64,000 nt of DNA, taken from the NCBI RefSeq assembly GCF_000722685.1, contig NZ_JPFV01000010.1, forward strand, positions 1 through 64,000, read 5' to 3'. Below, one piece after another: positions 33,617 to 43,192 of this stretch (position 1 is its first letter; every line of letters starts with the position of its first letter). A model generated the notes under the pieces. The model saw only the letters and a list, made by a program, of their open reading frames with translations, had not been told where the DNA came from and made no database searches. The position numbers were made by a program, and so were the translations under genes. Source of the DNA: Streptococcus mitis. GTDB lineage: Bacteria; Bacillota; Bacilli; Lactobacillales; Streptococcaceae.

Positions 33617-33645
33617 ATTATAGCAAATTTTATGACAATTCTCAA
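33617..33645 (-). promoter_or_regulatory. Promoter of the rlmI-aro-psr operon
   Basis: TTGAGA (33640-33645), a 17-base spacer and TATAAT (33617-33622) with TGC before it, all on the minus strand. The start codon of the first gene is seven bases after the -10. Confidence 0.75.
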
Positions 33646-33702
33646 AAAAGAAACTACCCTTACTTTTTTACTCTAGTTTTAAAAATGCTATACTAATACT
33701 AA

Positions 33703-35508
33703 GTGGTCAGCAAGGTGTCTGTTGGAACTGCTGAACTAGAGTTACTGCGCCTTTGGGATTTCATCTATTTTATGGATTTCCCACTGCTGGCTTTTCTTCT
33801 CTATAAAAAATGCATCCAACTGGATAAGAGACCTTTCAGATTCCACTCCAGTGTCGCTATCACTGCTCTCTCAGCCCTGCTCTTTTCTGCTAATCTTTTC
33901 TTGGCAGAGATTGAACGTCCCGATCTCCTATCGCTAGGATTTTCTAATTATTATATTGTCCGCGCCCTTAGTTTACCAGCCTTTTTAGGCTATAGTGCCA
34001 ACCAATCATACAGCGCCAACAAAGAACGTGCTAAGGCTTCTGAGACTGACCTTCAACCTATCACAGATTATATTCAAGAACATTCCGCTAAGCCCAAGCC
34101 AGACTATTTCGGCTTAGCCAAAGGGAAAAATGTGATTTATCTCCACTTAGAGAGTTTCCAGCAATTCCTGCTTGACTATAAACTTAACATAGATGGAACT
34201 AAGCATGAAGTCACTCACTTCCTTAATTCACTTTACCATTCGCAATCAACCCTAGCCTTTTCGAATATCTTTAACCAAGTCAAGGCTGGTAAGACCTCAG
34301 ATGCGGAAACCATGCTGGAGACTGGTTTGTTTGGACTTGACCAAGGTTCTTTCATGGTCAATTAAGGTGGTACCAATACCCAGCAGGCAGCTCCTTTTAT
34401 CCTATCGAAAAATGGCTACCAATCAAGTGCTGTCTTTCACGGTAATATCGGGACCTTCTGGAACAGAAATACAACCTACAAGCAATGGGGCTACCAGTAC
34501 TTCTTTGATGCTTCCTATTTCACCAAGCAAGACAGTAGTAATTCTTTCCAATATGGTTTAAATGATAAAATCATGATGAAAGATTCCATCCAATATCTGG
34601 AGCACTTGCAGCAGCCTTTTTATTCCAAGTATATCACGGTTTCCAATCACTATCCCTATGCTAGCAATCTGACGGGAGATGAGCTTGGTTTCCCCTTTGC
34701 CAAAACCAAAGATAAAACGATAAATGGCTACTTCCAAACGGCTAACTATCTGGACAGTGCTACCAAGGCCTTCTTTGACTATCTCAAAGAAAGTGGCCTC
34801 TATGAAAATTCCATCATCGTCATCTACGGAGACCATTATGGAATTTCCAACTCCCGCAATCCTGACCTGGCACCTTTGATTGGAAAGACTTCTGAGAACT
34901 GGTCGAATTACGACAATGCCATGTTGCAACGAGTGCCTTTTATGGCGGTCATGCCTGGTTATGAAAAAGGGAAAATCATCAATACCTACGGTGGACAAAT
35001 CGATATCTTACCTACTCTCGAACACCTCCTTGGTATTAAGTCCAATTCCTTCCTTCAAGTTGGACAAGACCTCCTATCACCAGACCATCAAGAAACAGTT
35101 GCCTTTCGAACTGCCAATTCCTTCGTCACACCTAAATACACCAGTTATGACGGACGAACCTACTATACTGAAAGTGGTCTTGAAATCAGTAATCTTGATG
35201 AGCAAACTCAGACCGAACTGGAAAGCGTTCGTCAGGCAGTCAGTCAACAGCTGAAAATTAGCGACCAGATTCAAACTGGCGATTTGATACGTTTCTATCA
35301 AAAAGATCATCTTGGAACAGTTGATACAGAAAGTATTTCTTACCTCAATTCCTTACCAATTCTGCAAAAAATTGAGCAAGAAAAAGGTAGTCGATCAACT
35401 AGTCTCTTTAGCCAACGACAAGGTAAAACCAGTACTGGCCTTTTCAAGGCACCAAGCTACCAAGAACTCCATCCCGAATCTGCAGAAACCGAATCAAAAT
35501 CACAATAA
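33703..35508 (+). pseudogene. LtaS-like lipoteichoic acid synthase, 5'-truncated with an in-frame stop
   Basis: The frame encodes the last membrane segments and the extracellular sulfatase-fold domain of a polyglycerolphosphate synthase. Seen in order: LWDFIYFMDFPLLAFLLYKK, LHLESFQQF, the catalytic-Thr region KAGKTSDAET, FHGNIGTFWNR, NHYPYA, and IVIYGDHYGISNS with the metal-binding DH. A TAA at 34363-34365 interrupts the frame between KTSDAET and FHGN; both halves stay in the same frame. Upstream of 33703 is a TAA directly before GTG, so the first membrane helices are gone. It is the only plus-strand gene in the first 51 kb. Confidence 0.85.
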
Positions 35509-35541
35509 AAGGCGGCTGCGCAAAAAGTCTTTAAAATCAGA

Positions 35542-35588
35542 AAAACGCATAATATCAGATGTGCTAAAATCTTGATATTATGCGTTTT
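35542..35588. terminator. Bidirectional hairpin between ltaS remnant and helicase gene
   Basis: Perfect 16-base arms (AAAACGCATAATATCA at 35542-35557 and its complement at 35573-35588) around a 15-base loop. CGGCTG (35513-35518) and CAGCCG just beyond the far arm form an outer inverted repeat. Confidence 0.7.
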
Positions 35589-35645
35589 ATTGTGGAAACA
35601 GCCGATTTTTCGTTATTTACTAAAATGAATTTTTTCCAGCCTATT

Positions 35646-36989
35646 TTAAAATGTTTGGCGTTTAGCTTTACGCTCTGCACGACCTCGAGCGCGATTTTCA
35701 GCGCGTTTGGTCTTGCGGCGCTTTTCATCAACCGCCCATTGAATTTTTTTCTTATAACCCGGTTTGACTTTTTTCTTTTTCTTTTTAACCAAACCAATCA
35801 TTTCGATATCAAGCTTATCTTGTTTTTTCTCACGGTTGGCACGACGATCACGGTCATAGGTATCTTGAAATTCTCCGTCTTTGACCATCTTAGGAGTAAA
35901 CTTGATTCCCAATTTCTCCAACTCACGGATATCCGAGTCATCACTTGGCTGATAGAGGGTAATAGCTGTACCTGGTAAGCCGTTTCGTCCAGTACGACCA
36001 ACACGGTGCACAAAGAAAGATAAGTCTTGCGGAATGGCATCATTGATAACATGACTGACACCTTCAATGTCAATTCCACGCGCTGCCAAATCCGTTGCTA
36101 CAATATACTCAAAATCTAGATTTTTCACCTGATTCATGATACGCTTGCGCTCACGAGGGGCAATATCTCCATGGATTTTTGCCACCTTCAAACCTTGAGC
36201 AGTCAGATATGAATGCAACTCATCAGCACGCGTTTTAGTGTTAACAAAAATCATTGCCAAATACGGTTGCATCAACTGAGTCAACTGGTAAATTTGAGCA
36301 TTCTTGTCACGTCCCTTAGTAGAAATCAACCAATTATCAATAGTGTCAGAAATGACCGTTTTAGTCTTGATTTTCTCCATAACAGGATTTGATAAGTATT
36401 TTTTCAAGAATGGTTGCAACTTTTGTGGGATCGTCGCTGAGAAGACCATGAATTGCAAATCTTTTGGAAGGCTGCCAGCAATCTTATCAACAGTTTCCAA
36501 GAATCCCATATCCAAGGTCATGTCTGCCTCATCAACCACAAAGGTCTTAGCCTTGTGAATGGCCAAATCACCAGATTTAACCAAGTCGTAGATACGACCT
36601 GGAGTACCGATAACAATATGAGGCTGATTGCTTGCCAATTTCTCAATCTGGCGAGCCTTATCCGTACCACCTACATAATTAACCACACGAACTTCAACAT
36701 CTGAATGGGCTGAAATTTGACGAGCTGCTTGGTAAATCTGAGTAGCTAATTCACGGCTCGGTGCAGTAATCACTGCCTGTACACTATCGCTAGCTTCATC
36801 TAATTGCTGGAAAATCGGTAACAAGAAAGTATGAGTCTTACCTGAACCTGTTTTTGATTCTCCTACTAGGTCACGACCTGCCAAAACAATCGGAATCAAC
36901 TTATCTTGCACCTCTGTTGGAGTTGTAAATTTTAACTCCTCTAAGGCTTCTCTAATATAGTTTTTAAATTGAAATTTCGTAAATGACAT
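35646..36989 (-). CDS. DEAD-box RNA helicase, CshB-like
   Basis: An ATP-dependent RNA helicase likely acting in ribosome assembly or cold adaptation. The 447-residue protein shows motif I ESKTGSGKT (about 43-51), Ia TAPSRELA, motif II VDEADMTLD, motif III FSATIP and motif VI HRVGRTGR. The C-terminal 70 residues are very basic (KKKKKKVKPGYKKK, RGRAERKAKRQ), an RNA-binding tail. By domain pattern it is closer to Bacillus CshB than CshA. It converges on the ltaS remnant. Confidence 0.9.
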   Translation of the reverse strand: MSFTKFQFKNYIREALEELKFTTPTEVQDKLIPIVLAGRDLVGESKTGSGKTHTFLLPIFQQLDEASDSVQAVITAPSRELATQIYQAARQISAHSDVEVRVVNYVGGTDKARQIEKLASNQPHIVIGTPGRIYDLVKSGDLAIHKAKTFVVDEADMTLDMGFLETVDKIAGSLPKDLQFMVFSATIPQKLQPFLKKYLSNPVMEKIKTKTVISDTIDNWLISTKGRDKNAQIYQLTQLMQPYLAMIFVNTKTRADELHSYLTAQGLKVAKIHGDIAPRERKRIMNQVKNLDFEYIVATDLAARGIDIEGVSHVINDAIPQDLSFFVHRVGRTGRNGLPGTAITLYQPSDDSDIRELEKLGIKFTPKMVKDGEFQDTYDRDRRANREKKQDKLDIEMIGLVKKKKKKVKPGYKKKIQWAVDEKRRKTKRAENRARGRAERKAKRQTF

Positions 36990-37087
36990 AATATCCTCGA
37001 TTCTATCTATCTTATCAATTATACCATATTTTATTCCATTACAGTAGTCTCACTTATTTGGCTATTTCCAGTAGCTTCTCTAGTTAG

Positions 37088-37122
37088 AAAAAGGATGGAA
37101 TTTTATAATCCCAACCTCTTTT
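37088..37122 (-). terminator. Terminator after the nuclease/phosphatase gene
   Basis: GGTTGGGAT and ATTCCATCC arms (one mismatch) followed by TTTTT on the minus strand. Confidence 0.6.
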
Positions 37123-37128
37123 CAGTCA

Positions 37129-37944
37129 CTATTTCCAGTTTAAAGTAGCATTCAAGCCATAGTGATCACTCACTTGCGGACTCTTGTTGCCATCAAATAC
37201 CACATGTAAATTTTCCACCGCTAACTCTTTGGTAGTAAAAACATAGTCGATTCGAAGGGGTTCTGTGTTCCCCTTCCAGCCATCAATTTCTGGTGGAACA
37301 GTATAGCTACCACTTTTCTCTTGAGCAACTTCAAATGCGTCTTGTAAGCCTAATGGACTAGCTAAAATAGCTTGGTATCCTTCCTGACCAGCTGGGTTGT
37401 TGAAATCCCCAGCAAGCAAAAGTGGCTTGTTCAATTCTTTCAATACAGCCTCAAATCGTGCCCATTCTTCTTGGAAACCTTTATCCCACCAAGAAAGGTG
37501 GACACTGGCAACCGCAAGCTCTTTACCTTCAACTACTGTTTCTGCTAAAGCAACTCGACGAGTGTGATAATCTGTTGGATCATCCACATCTGAAACCAAA
37601 ATTTCTCTTGCTTCAATAGGTGTTTTAGACAAGATAGCCACACCTTCATGATAGCGGTCATAACCGATATGGTTATAGGCCCAAGTCCAGTAGTAATTTT
37701 TCCCTTGCTCTGATAACTTCTCAACCAAAAGTCTAACATAGTGATCTTGGTGAATAGGCTCAGCTGCTGGCAAAGCTTGATAGAGATCATTAACCTCCAC
37801 CTCTTGCGAGGTGATCTCCTGATTGATTTCTTGGAAACAAATCAAATCATAGTCTTTATCAAGAATATCTTCAAGCAAGAACTGGAATTTTTCCTCAGCT
37901 TCTTTTTCCATCCAGCTATGAGTATTGAGTGTTAAAAATTTCAT
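37129..37944 (-). CDS. Endonuclease/exonuclease/phosphatase-fold protein
   Basis: The 271-residue protein has the DNase I-like metallo-hydrolase fold: LTLNTHSW at the N terminus, CFQEINQE (metal-binding Glu), LLAGDFNNPAG, RIDYVFTT and SDHYGLNA with the catalytic Asp-His. Members include nucleases, sphingomyelinases and inositol phosphatases, so the substrate is open. No signal peptide is seen, which argues for a cytoplasmic enzyme. It is next to ptsG but separated by a strong hairpin. Confidence 0.85.
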   Translation of the reverse strand: MKFLTLNTHSWMEKEAEEKFQFLLEDILDKDYDLICFQEINQEITSQEVEVNDLYQALPAAEPIHQDHYVRLLVEKLSEQGKNYYWTWAYNHIGYDRYHEGVAILSKTPIEAREILVSDVDDPTDYHTRRVALAETVVEGKELAVASVHLSWWDKGFQEEWARFEAVLKELNKPLLLAGDFNNPAGQEGYQAILASPLGLQDAFEVAQEKSGSYTVPPEIDGWKGNTEPLRIDYVFTTKELAVENLHVVFDGNKSPQVSDHYGLNATLNWK

Positions 37945-37962
37945 GCTTTTCTCCTAAAACAA

Positions 37963-37988
37963 GAGGTTGGAAAACAGCTTCCAACCTC
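37963..37988 (-). terminator. Terminator after ptsG
   Basis: Perfect 10-base arms GAGGTTGGAA / TTCCAACCTC with a six-base loop, followed by TTGTTTT on the minus strand. Confidence 0.82.
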
Positions 37989-37995
37989 AAGTATA

Positions 37996-40176
37996 TTACA
38001 ATTCTACCTTAGCAACTGCTGTTTTAGCTGCAAGAGAACCTGTTTGTTCTAATTTAACTGATTTAATAGCTTCAGCATTTGTGAAGACAACTACTGTAGA
38101 AGTTTCACGACCTGCTGCACGGATAGCATCCAAGTCAGCTGTGACAAGAAGGTCACCTGCTGCAACTTTTTGTCCTTCAGCTACATGAACTGTAAATGGT
38201 TTTCCTTCAAGACTTACTGTGTCCAAACCAATGTGAACAAGTACTTCAAGACCTACTTCAGTCACAAGACCAAGAGCATGTTTTGTAGGGAAGATGCTTG
38301 ATACAGTACCTGAAACTGGAGATACAATGTTTCCATTTGCAGGTTCTACAGCAAATCCATCACCCATCATTTTTTGAGCAAATACTGGATCTTTTACTTG
38401 TTCCAAGGCAACAACTTGACCGTCAGCTACTGAGTAAACTTCCTCAGTAAGACCTTTGAATTGAACAGTATTTTGTTGCGTTTCTGTCATTTGACTTGGA
38501 AGAGTTTCAGGAATGATTTCACCTGAATCAAGAATATCTTGGATATCAGATTTCAATACGTCTGCTTTTGGACCGTAGATAGCTTGAACTCCTTGTCCTT
38601 TCATGACAAGACCCATAGCTCCTTCTGCTTTCCATTGTTCTGCATCACCGACTTTGTCTGCGTCTTTAACAGTTACACGAAGACGAGTCATACATGCATC
38701 CACATCAACGATGTTTGCACGTCCACCAAGAAGGTTGATAATGTTTACAGCTTGAGAACCTGCTGCAACTTTCACTGCGCTGCTAGCTTCTTCTGAACCT
38801 TCAGCAGTTTCGTAGTTTCCGTTACGTCCTGGGGTTGCGTAGTTGAATTTTTGAATCATGAAGTTTGCGATGAAGTACATGATTACAGCAAAGAGAACGG
38901 TTACCCAAATGAAGTTAATGATATCCATACCGATACCAGCACTGATTGCAATAGGTGTACGAGTCAAGAACTCGATTGAACCGAATGAGTGCATACGTAG
39001 GTTTACAACGTCAGCCATAGCGAAGGCAGCACCTTGAACAAGTGAGTAAACAAGATACATAGGTGTTGCTACAAACATGAACATGTATTCGATTGGTTCA
39101 GTAACCCCTGTCAAGAATGTTGCAAGAGCTGTCGCAATCATCATACCTTTATATTGATGTTTCTTATCAGCATCGACATTACGGTAGATAGCCACGATCA
39201 CACCCATCAAGATACCGAATGAACCGATCATTTGTCCAACTTTGAAACGAGCTGGGTGAACAGTATCTAACAATTGTTGGTAGTGACTTGCATCTGTACC
39301 TTTAAGGTTAACAAGGTCTGTTACCCATGCAAGCCATAGTGGATCTTGACCAAATACTTGACTACCTTTAGCTGCACCAGTTAAGACCTCATAAGTACCA
39401 CCAAGAGCTGTGTAGTTCATTGGGATAGTCAACATGTGGTGAAGACCAAATGGCAAGAGCAAACGTTCCAATGTACCATACAAGAATGGTGCAAGGATTG
39501 GAGCAGTTTCTTGTGAGTTAGCAATCCAGATACCAAAGCTATTGATACCAGTTTGCACAAGTGGCCAGAAAGCTGAAAGTACAATTGCAGCAATTATTGA
39601 ACGAAGAATAACTACAAATGGTACAAAACGTTTTCCGTTAAAGAATGAAAGTGCATCAGGAAGCTTACGGAAGTTATAGTATTTATTGTAAGCAGTTGCT
39701 CCAATAAAACCAGAAATAATCCCTACGAAGACACCCATGTTAAGCGCTGGGGCTTCCATAACACTAATGAAGTAATCAGCAACTTTGATTGATCCACCAA
39801 AGAGAGTTGTTACCATAGCTTCAGGATTTTTCAACATATCGCCTGATACGCCAAAGATTGTACCAGTGATACGGTTGATTAGGATAAAGGCAAGACCTGC
39901 CGCAAACGCACCACCAGCGCGTTCCTTAGCCCAGCTTCCTCCAATAGCGAGGGCGAACAAGATATGAAGGTTAACGATAACTCCCCAACCGATTTGCTCT
40001 AGTACACCACCAGTAATGACCAGTGGAGCAAAGTTAGGGTTAATCATCACAAGCGACTTACCGATTGAAATCATCAAACCAGCAGCCGGCATAACGGCGA
40101 TAACCACCATCAAAGCCTTACCGAATTTTTGCCAAAATTCGAAAGACAAGACATTTTTGAATGTATCTTTCATCAT
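37996..40176 (-). CDS. ptsG: Glucose-type PTS transporter, EIICBA
   Basis: It imports and phosphorylates glucose (or a related sugar) with phosphate from HPr. The 726-residue chain has a membrane EIIC domain (about 1-440), an EIIB domain with the phospho-Cys in DACMTRLRV (about 515), and a C-terminal EIIA domain with the phospho-His in LVHIGLDTV (about 655). ATG 40176 and 40173 are both possible; GGAG lies six bases before the first. A perfect palindrome with cre character follows the promoter, so CcpA control is inferred. Confidence 0.93.
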   Translation of the reverse strand: MMKDTFKNVLSFEFWQKFGKALMVVIAVMPAAGLMISIGKSLVMINPNFAPLVITGGVLEQIGWGVIVNLHILFALAIGGSWAKERAGGAFAAGLAFILINRITGTIFGVSGDMLKNPEAMVTTLFGGSIKVADYFISVMEAPALNMGVFVGIISGFIGATAYNKYYNFRKLPDALSFFNGKRFVPFVVILRSIIAAIVLSAFWPLVQTGINSFGIWIANSQETAPILAPFLYGTLERLLLPFGLHHMLTIPMNYTALGGTYEVLTGAAKGSQVFGQDPLWLAWVTDLVNLKGTDASHYQQLLDTVHPARFKVGQMIGSFGILMGVIVAIYRNVDADKKHQYKGMMIATALATFLTGVTEPIEYMFMFVATPMYLVYSLVQGAAFAMADVVNLRMHSFGSIEFLTRTPIAISAGIGMDIINFIWVTVLFAVIMYFIANFMIQKFNYATPGRNGNYETAEGSEEASSAVKVAAGSQAVNIINLLGGRANIVDVDACMTRLRVTVKDADKVGDAEQWKAEGAMGLVMKGQGVQAIYGPKADVLKSDIQDILDSGEIIPETLPSQMTETQQNTVQFKGLTEEVYSVADGQVVALEQVKDPVFAQKMMGDGFAVEPANGNIVSPVSGTVSSIFPTKHALGLVTEVGLEVLVHIGLDTVSLEGKPFTVHVAEGQKVAAGDLLVTADLDAIRAAGRETSTVVVFTNAEAIKSVKLEQTGSLAAKTAVAKVEL

Positions 40177-40201
40177 TCAAATCTCCTTTATTTTTATTTA
40201 G

Positions 40202-40226
40202 GCAAACGTTTTCGTAAAACGTTTGC
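40202..40226 (-). promoter_or_regulatory. Palindromic cre-like operator upstream of ptsG
   Basis: Eleven-base perfect inverted repeat GCAAACGTTTT / AAAACGTTTGC with a CGT centre. Each half contains the AAACGTTT core of CcpA sites. It lies between the -10 box and ptsG, a roadblock position. Confidence 0.72.
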
Positions 40227-40242
40227 ACTTAACTATGTATTA

Positions 40243-40248
40243 ATTATA
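40243..40248 (-). promoter_or_regulatory. Extended -10 of ptsG
   Basis: TGGTATAAT on the minus strand; a CTTTAC-like -35 lies 16 bases upstream. Confidence 0.6.
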
Positions 40249-40315
40249 CCACTTTAATTTTTTTGTAAAGGCTTTTATAGAAAAAAGTAGACTTTTTTCT
40301 ATAATTTTTGTAGTA

Positions 40316-40341
40316 AAAGAGGAGATATTAAAATCTCCTCA
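40316..40341 (-). terminator. Terminator after ftsX
   Basis: GAGGAGAT and ATCTCCTC arms around TTTAAT, then TTTT on the minus strand. Confidence 0.85.
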
Positions 40342-40360
40342 AATATACATCTATTCAAAT

Positions 40361-41287
40361 TTAAATTTTTAAGAATCGGCGCATTGAAATTCCTGATCCA
40401 ATTGAACCAATAAAAATTCCAATAACAAACAAGAGGACAATCATCAGTGGACTAAATACTTCTGGTGAAATCATAGAAAGATTTTGACCTACTAATGACT
40501 TATTAACCGATTGGTAAACCATTTGATAAACAACGAATACTAAAGCTGATGGAATTGTTGCTCCAAGTAATCCGATGAAAGCACCCTCAAGGAGGAATGG
40601 TCCTCGGATATAGCTATTCTTAGCACCAACCAAGCGCATAATTTGAATTTCGCGACTGCGAGAAATAATGGTAATACGAATGGTATTAGAAATCAAGAAG
40701 ACTGCAATGAAAATCAAGAGTCCTGCTATGACTAATCCCCAAACACGAATGAAGGAAGCAAGTTGGAACAGACGTTGTGTGTTGGCTCCACCATCTTGGA
40801 CTTCTGACACACCTTCAATTTTCTTAGCTTCTTCAGCTACTTTTTGAACATCACTTGGTGTATTTGTATCAACGATATAGGCATCATAGAGAGGATTAGC
40901 GTCACCTTCAAAGATTTTCCAGTTGTCCCCCATTGTCTCGGTCAACTTTTCATATTGTTCTTCTTTACTTGAAAAAGTAACACTCTTAACTGTAGACATC
41001 CCCTTCAAGGCATTGTATACCTTGTGGTAGTCATTATTGGTAACAGTTTGACCTTCTTTTTCAATAGTCTCACTATTATCAGCTACGTCCTTACGAATGT
41101 AAACCATCACTCGGACATTATTTTCAATATCTGTAGCTAGTTTCGCTGTATTGAAAATAACAGAAGCAAATATTGCCACCAAGGTTAACGTAATCATGAC
41201 TGAGCTGACAGCAGCCACTGTCATCCAACCATTTCGTTTCAAACTTTTTAGTGATTCAAATAAATGGCGAAAAAATCTACTAATCAT
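40361..41287 (-). CDS. ftsX: FtsX, cell-division membrane protein
   Basis: With FtsE it controls septal peptidoglycan hydrolysis, in pneumococcus through PcsB. The 308-residue protein has a short cytoplasmic N terminus, a first helix (about 22-45), a large extracellular loop (to about 170), and three more helices toward the C terminus (SGISMRRFLKI). ATG 41287 overlaps the ftsE stop and gives the conserved MISRFFRHLFESLKSLKRN. An upstream start 63 bases earlier would lie within ftsE and is rejected. Confidence 0.95.
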   Translation of the reverse strand: MISRFFRHLFESLKSLKRNGWMTVAAVSSVMITLTLVAIFASVIFNTAKLATDIENNVRVMVYIRKDVADNSETIEKEGQTVTNNDYHKVYNALKGMSTVKSVTFSSKEEQYEKLTETMGDNWKIFEGDANPLYDAYIVDTNTPSDVQKVAEEAKKIEGVSEVQDGGANTQRLFQLASFIRVWGLVIAGLLIFIAVFLISNTIRITIISRSREIQIMRLVGAKNSYIRGPFLLEGAFIGLLGATIPSALVFVVYQMVYQSVNKSLVGQNLSMISPEVFSPLMIVLLFVIGIFIGSIGSGISMRRFLKI

Positions 41288-41972
41288 CGTATCCATACTC
41301 TCCTTTTGATTCGTCACGAACGACACGACCATTTTCAATGGCAATGACACGGTGGCGCAAGGTATTTACAATCTGGCTATTATGAGTCGCCATCAAAATA
41401 GTTGTTCCTTGTAGGTTAATCCGTTCCAAGAGATTCATAATTTCCCATGAATTATCCGGGTCCAAGTTTCCTGTTGGTTCATCGGCTATCAGTACTTTTG
41501 GATTGTTTACAATAGCACGCGCAATCGCAATCCGCTGTTGCTCCCCACCTGAGAGCTCATTTGGAAAAGAACGAACCTTATGCTTCAGTCCAACCAAGTC
41601 CAAAACTTCCATCACCCGTTTTTTGATATTACGGCGATTTTCACCAATTACTTCCATAGCGTATGCAATATTCTCATAAACAGTTTTCTTAGGCAAGAGT
41701 TTATAATCCTGGAAGACAACCCCAACACTACGACGGAGAAGCGGGACATCTTTCTTTTTAATCTTAACCAGATTAAAACCAGCAACTGATAGGCTTCCTT
41801 TATCGATTTTTACTTCACGATATAGAGAACGAATAAAGGTTGATTTTCCTGCTCCTGAAGGACCTACGATGTAAGCAAATTCCCCCGGTTGAACGCTGAC
41901 CGAAACACCGCGTAGGGCAGTCGTTCCGTTGTCGTATTTTTTGACGACATCTCTCATTTCAATGATTGACAT
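41280..41972 (-). CDS. ftsE: FtsE, ATPase partner of FtsX
   Basis: The 230-residue ABC-type ATPase drives conformational change in FtsX at the septum. It has Walker A GPSGAGKST (about 37-45), signature LSGGEQQR, Walker B VLIADEPTGNLD and the H-loop ATHNSQIV. It lies 17 bases after prfB and overlaps ftsX by eight bases. Confidence 0.97.
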   Translation of the reverse strand: MSIIEMRDVVKKYDNGTTALRGVSVSVQPGEFAYIVGPSGAGKSTFIRSLYREVKIDKGSLSVAGFNLVKIKKKDVPLLRRSVGVVFQDYKLLPKKTVYENIAYAMEVIGENRRNIKKRVMEVLDLVGLKHKVRSFPNELSGGEQQRIAIARAIVNNPKVLIADEPTGNLDPDNSWEIMNLLERINLQGTTILMATHNSQIVNTLRHRVIAIENGRVVRDESKGEYGYDD

Positions 41973-41989
41973 GTGAGTTCCTTTCTATC

Positions 41990-43085
41990 TTAACTGATGC
42001 GCCACTTGAGATAGGCATCGATAAAACCATCTAGGTCTCCATCCATAACCTTATCTACCTGAGCAACCTCAAAGCTAGTTCGGTGATCTTTTACCATAGT
42101 ATATGGCGTGAAAACATAAGAACGGATTTGGCTTCCCCATGTGATTTCCTTTTTCTCACCCTTGAGGGAATCAACCTCCGCAGCTTTCTTTTCTTGCTCC
42201 ATTTGATAGAGCTTAGCCTGCAACATCTTCATGGCACGATCTCTATTTCCATATTGGGTACGATCGACCGTTGACTGGACGACAGTTCCCGTAGGAATGT
42301 GTGTCAAACGCACACCTGTTGAAACTTTATTGACGTTCTGTCCACCAGCACCACCTGAACGGAAGGTGTCCATCTTGATATCATCTTCACGGATTTCCAC
42401 TTCAATAGTATCATCCAATTCTGGCATCACTTCTACAGATGTAAAAGATGTATGGCGACGTTTGGCAGAGTCAAATGGTGAGATTCGTACCAAGCGATGA
42501 ACACCCATTTCTGACTTAAGAAGACCATAGGCATTAGGCCCTTCAAATGATAAAGTTACCGACTTAATACCAGCTTCATCTCCTGCTTGGTAATCCAATA
42601 CTTCCACTTTAAAGCCTTTAGCATTTCCATAGCGAGTGTACATACGAAGTAACATATCACCCCAGTCTTGAGCCTCTGTACCACCGGATCCTGGATGGAT
42701 TTCCAAGATGGCATTATTATGGTCATAAGGTTCTGACAAGAGTAGAGTCATCTCATAGCTGGTCATCATCTTATCAAGTTCTGACAACTGCGTTACCAGT
42801 TCTTCTTGAACCGACTCGTCTTCTGCTAAAAAGTCCAATAAAATTTCGACTTCATCCTGCAACTCTTCCATTTTGTGGAAAGTGTTATAGGTGTTTTTTA
42901 ATTCATTTAATTCTTGCGACGTTTTTTGGGCCGCGATATTATCGTTCCAAAAATCAGGTTCTGTCATCTTGTTTTCCAAGATGGCAATCTCTTCCTCTAG
43001 ACCCTCTAGGTCAAAGAGACCCCCTGAAAGAAGCTAATTTTTCACGATTTGCGTCAATTTTCTGACGAATTACTGAAATGTCCAT
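41990..43085 (-). CDS. prfB: Peptide chain release factor 2, with programmed +1 frameshift
   Basis: RF2 ends translation at UGA and UAA. The first 24 codons run from ATG 43085 ([17 protein letters not shown]) to CTT TGA at 43016-43011. AGGGGG lies a few bases upstream of CTT-TGA-C, the standard RF2 shift site. Skipping T 43013 joins to GACCTAGAG and the main frame to 41990, 364 residues in all. The GGQ motif appears as [12 protein letters not shown], and the stop-codon recognition motif is in domain 2 ([13 protein letters not shown] region). Low RF2 raises the shift, so the gene regulates itself. Confidence 0.96.
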
Positions 43086-43164
43086 AAATACTCCTTTTTT
43101 GTATCGTTTTATTATACCATATTCTATCATTTCTTTCCATCTTTTGCTCTAATCTCCCTTTCAT

Positions 43165-43187
43165 GAAAAAAGAAGCCTTTCGGCTTC
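43165..43187 (-). terminator. Terminator after the CBS-ACT gene
   Basis: GAAGCC, loop GAAA, GGCTTC, then six T on the minus strand. Confidence 0.9.
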
Positions 43188-43192
43188 CATGC

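Noticed and set aside
34558..34998. Minus-strand frame opposite the ltaS remnant
   Set aside because: Antisense shadow of a recognisable sulfatase-fold coding sequence.
41990..42979. prfB as a 329-residue gene starting at an internal ATG
   Set aside because: The conserved first 24 codons and a textbook frameshift site are upstream.
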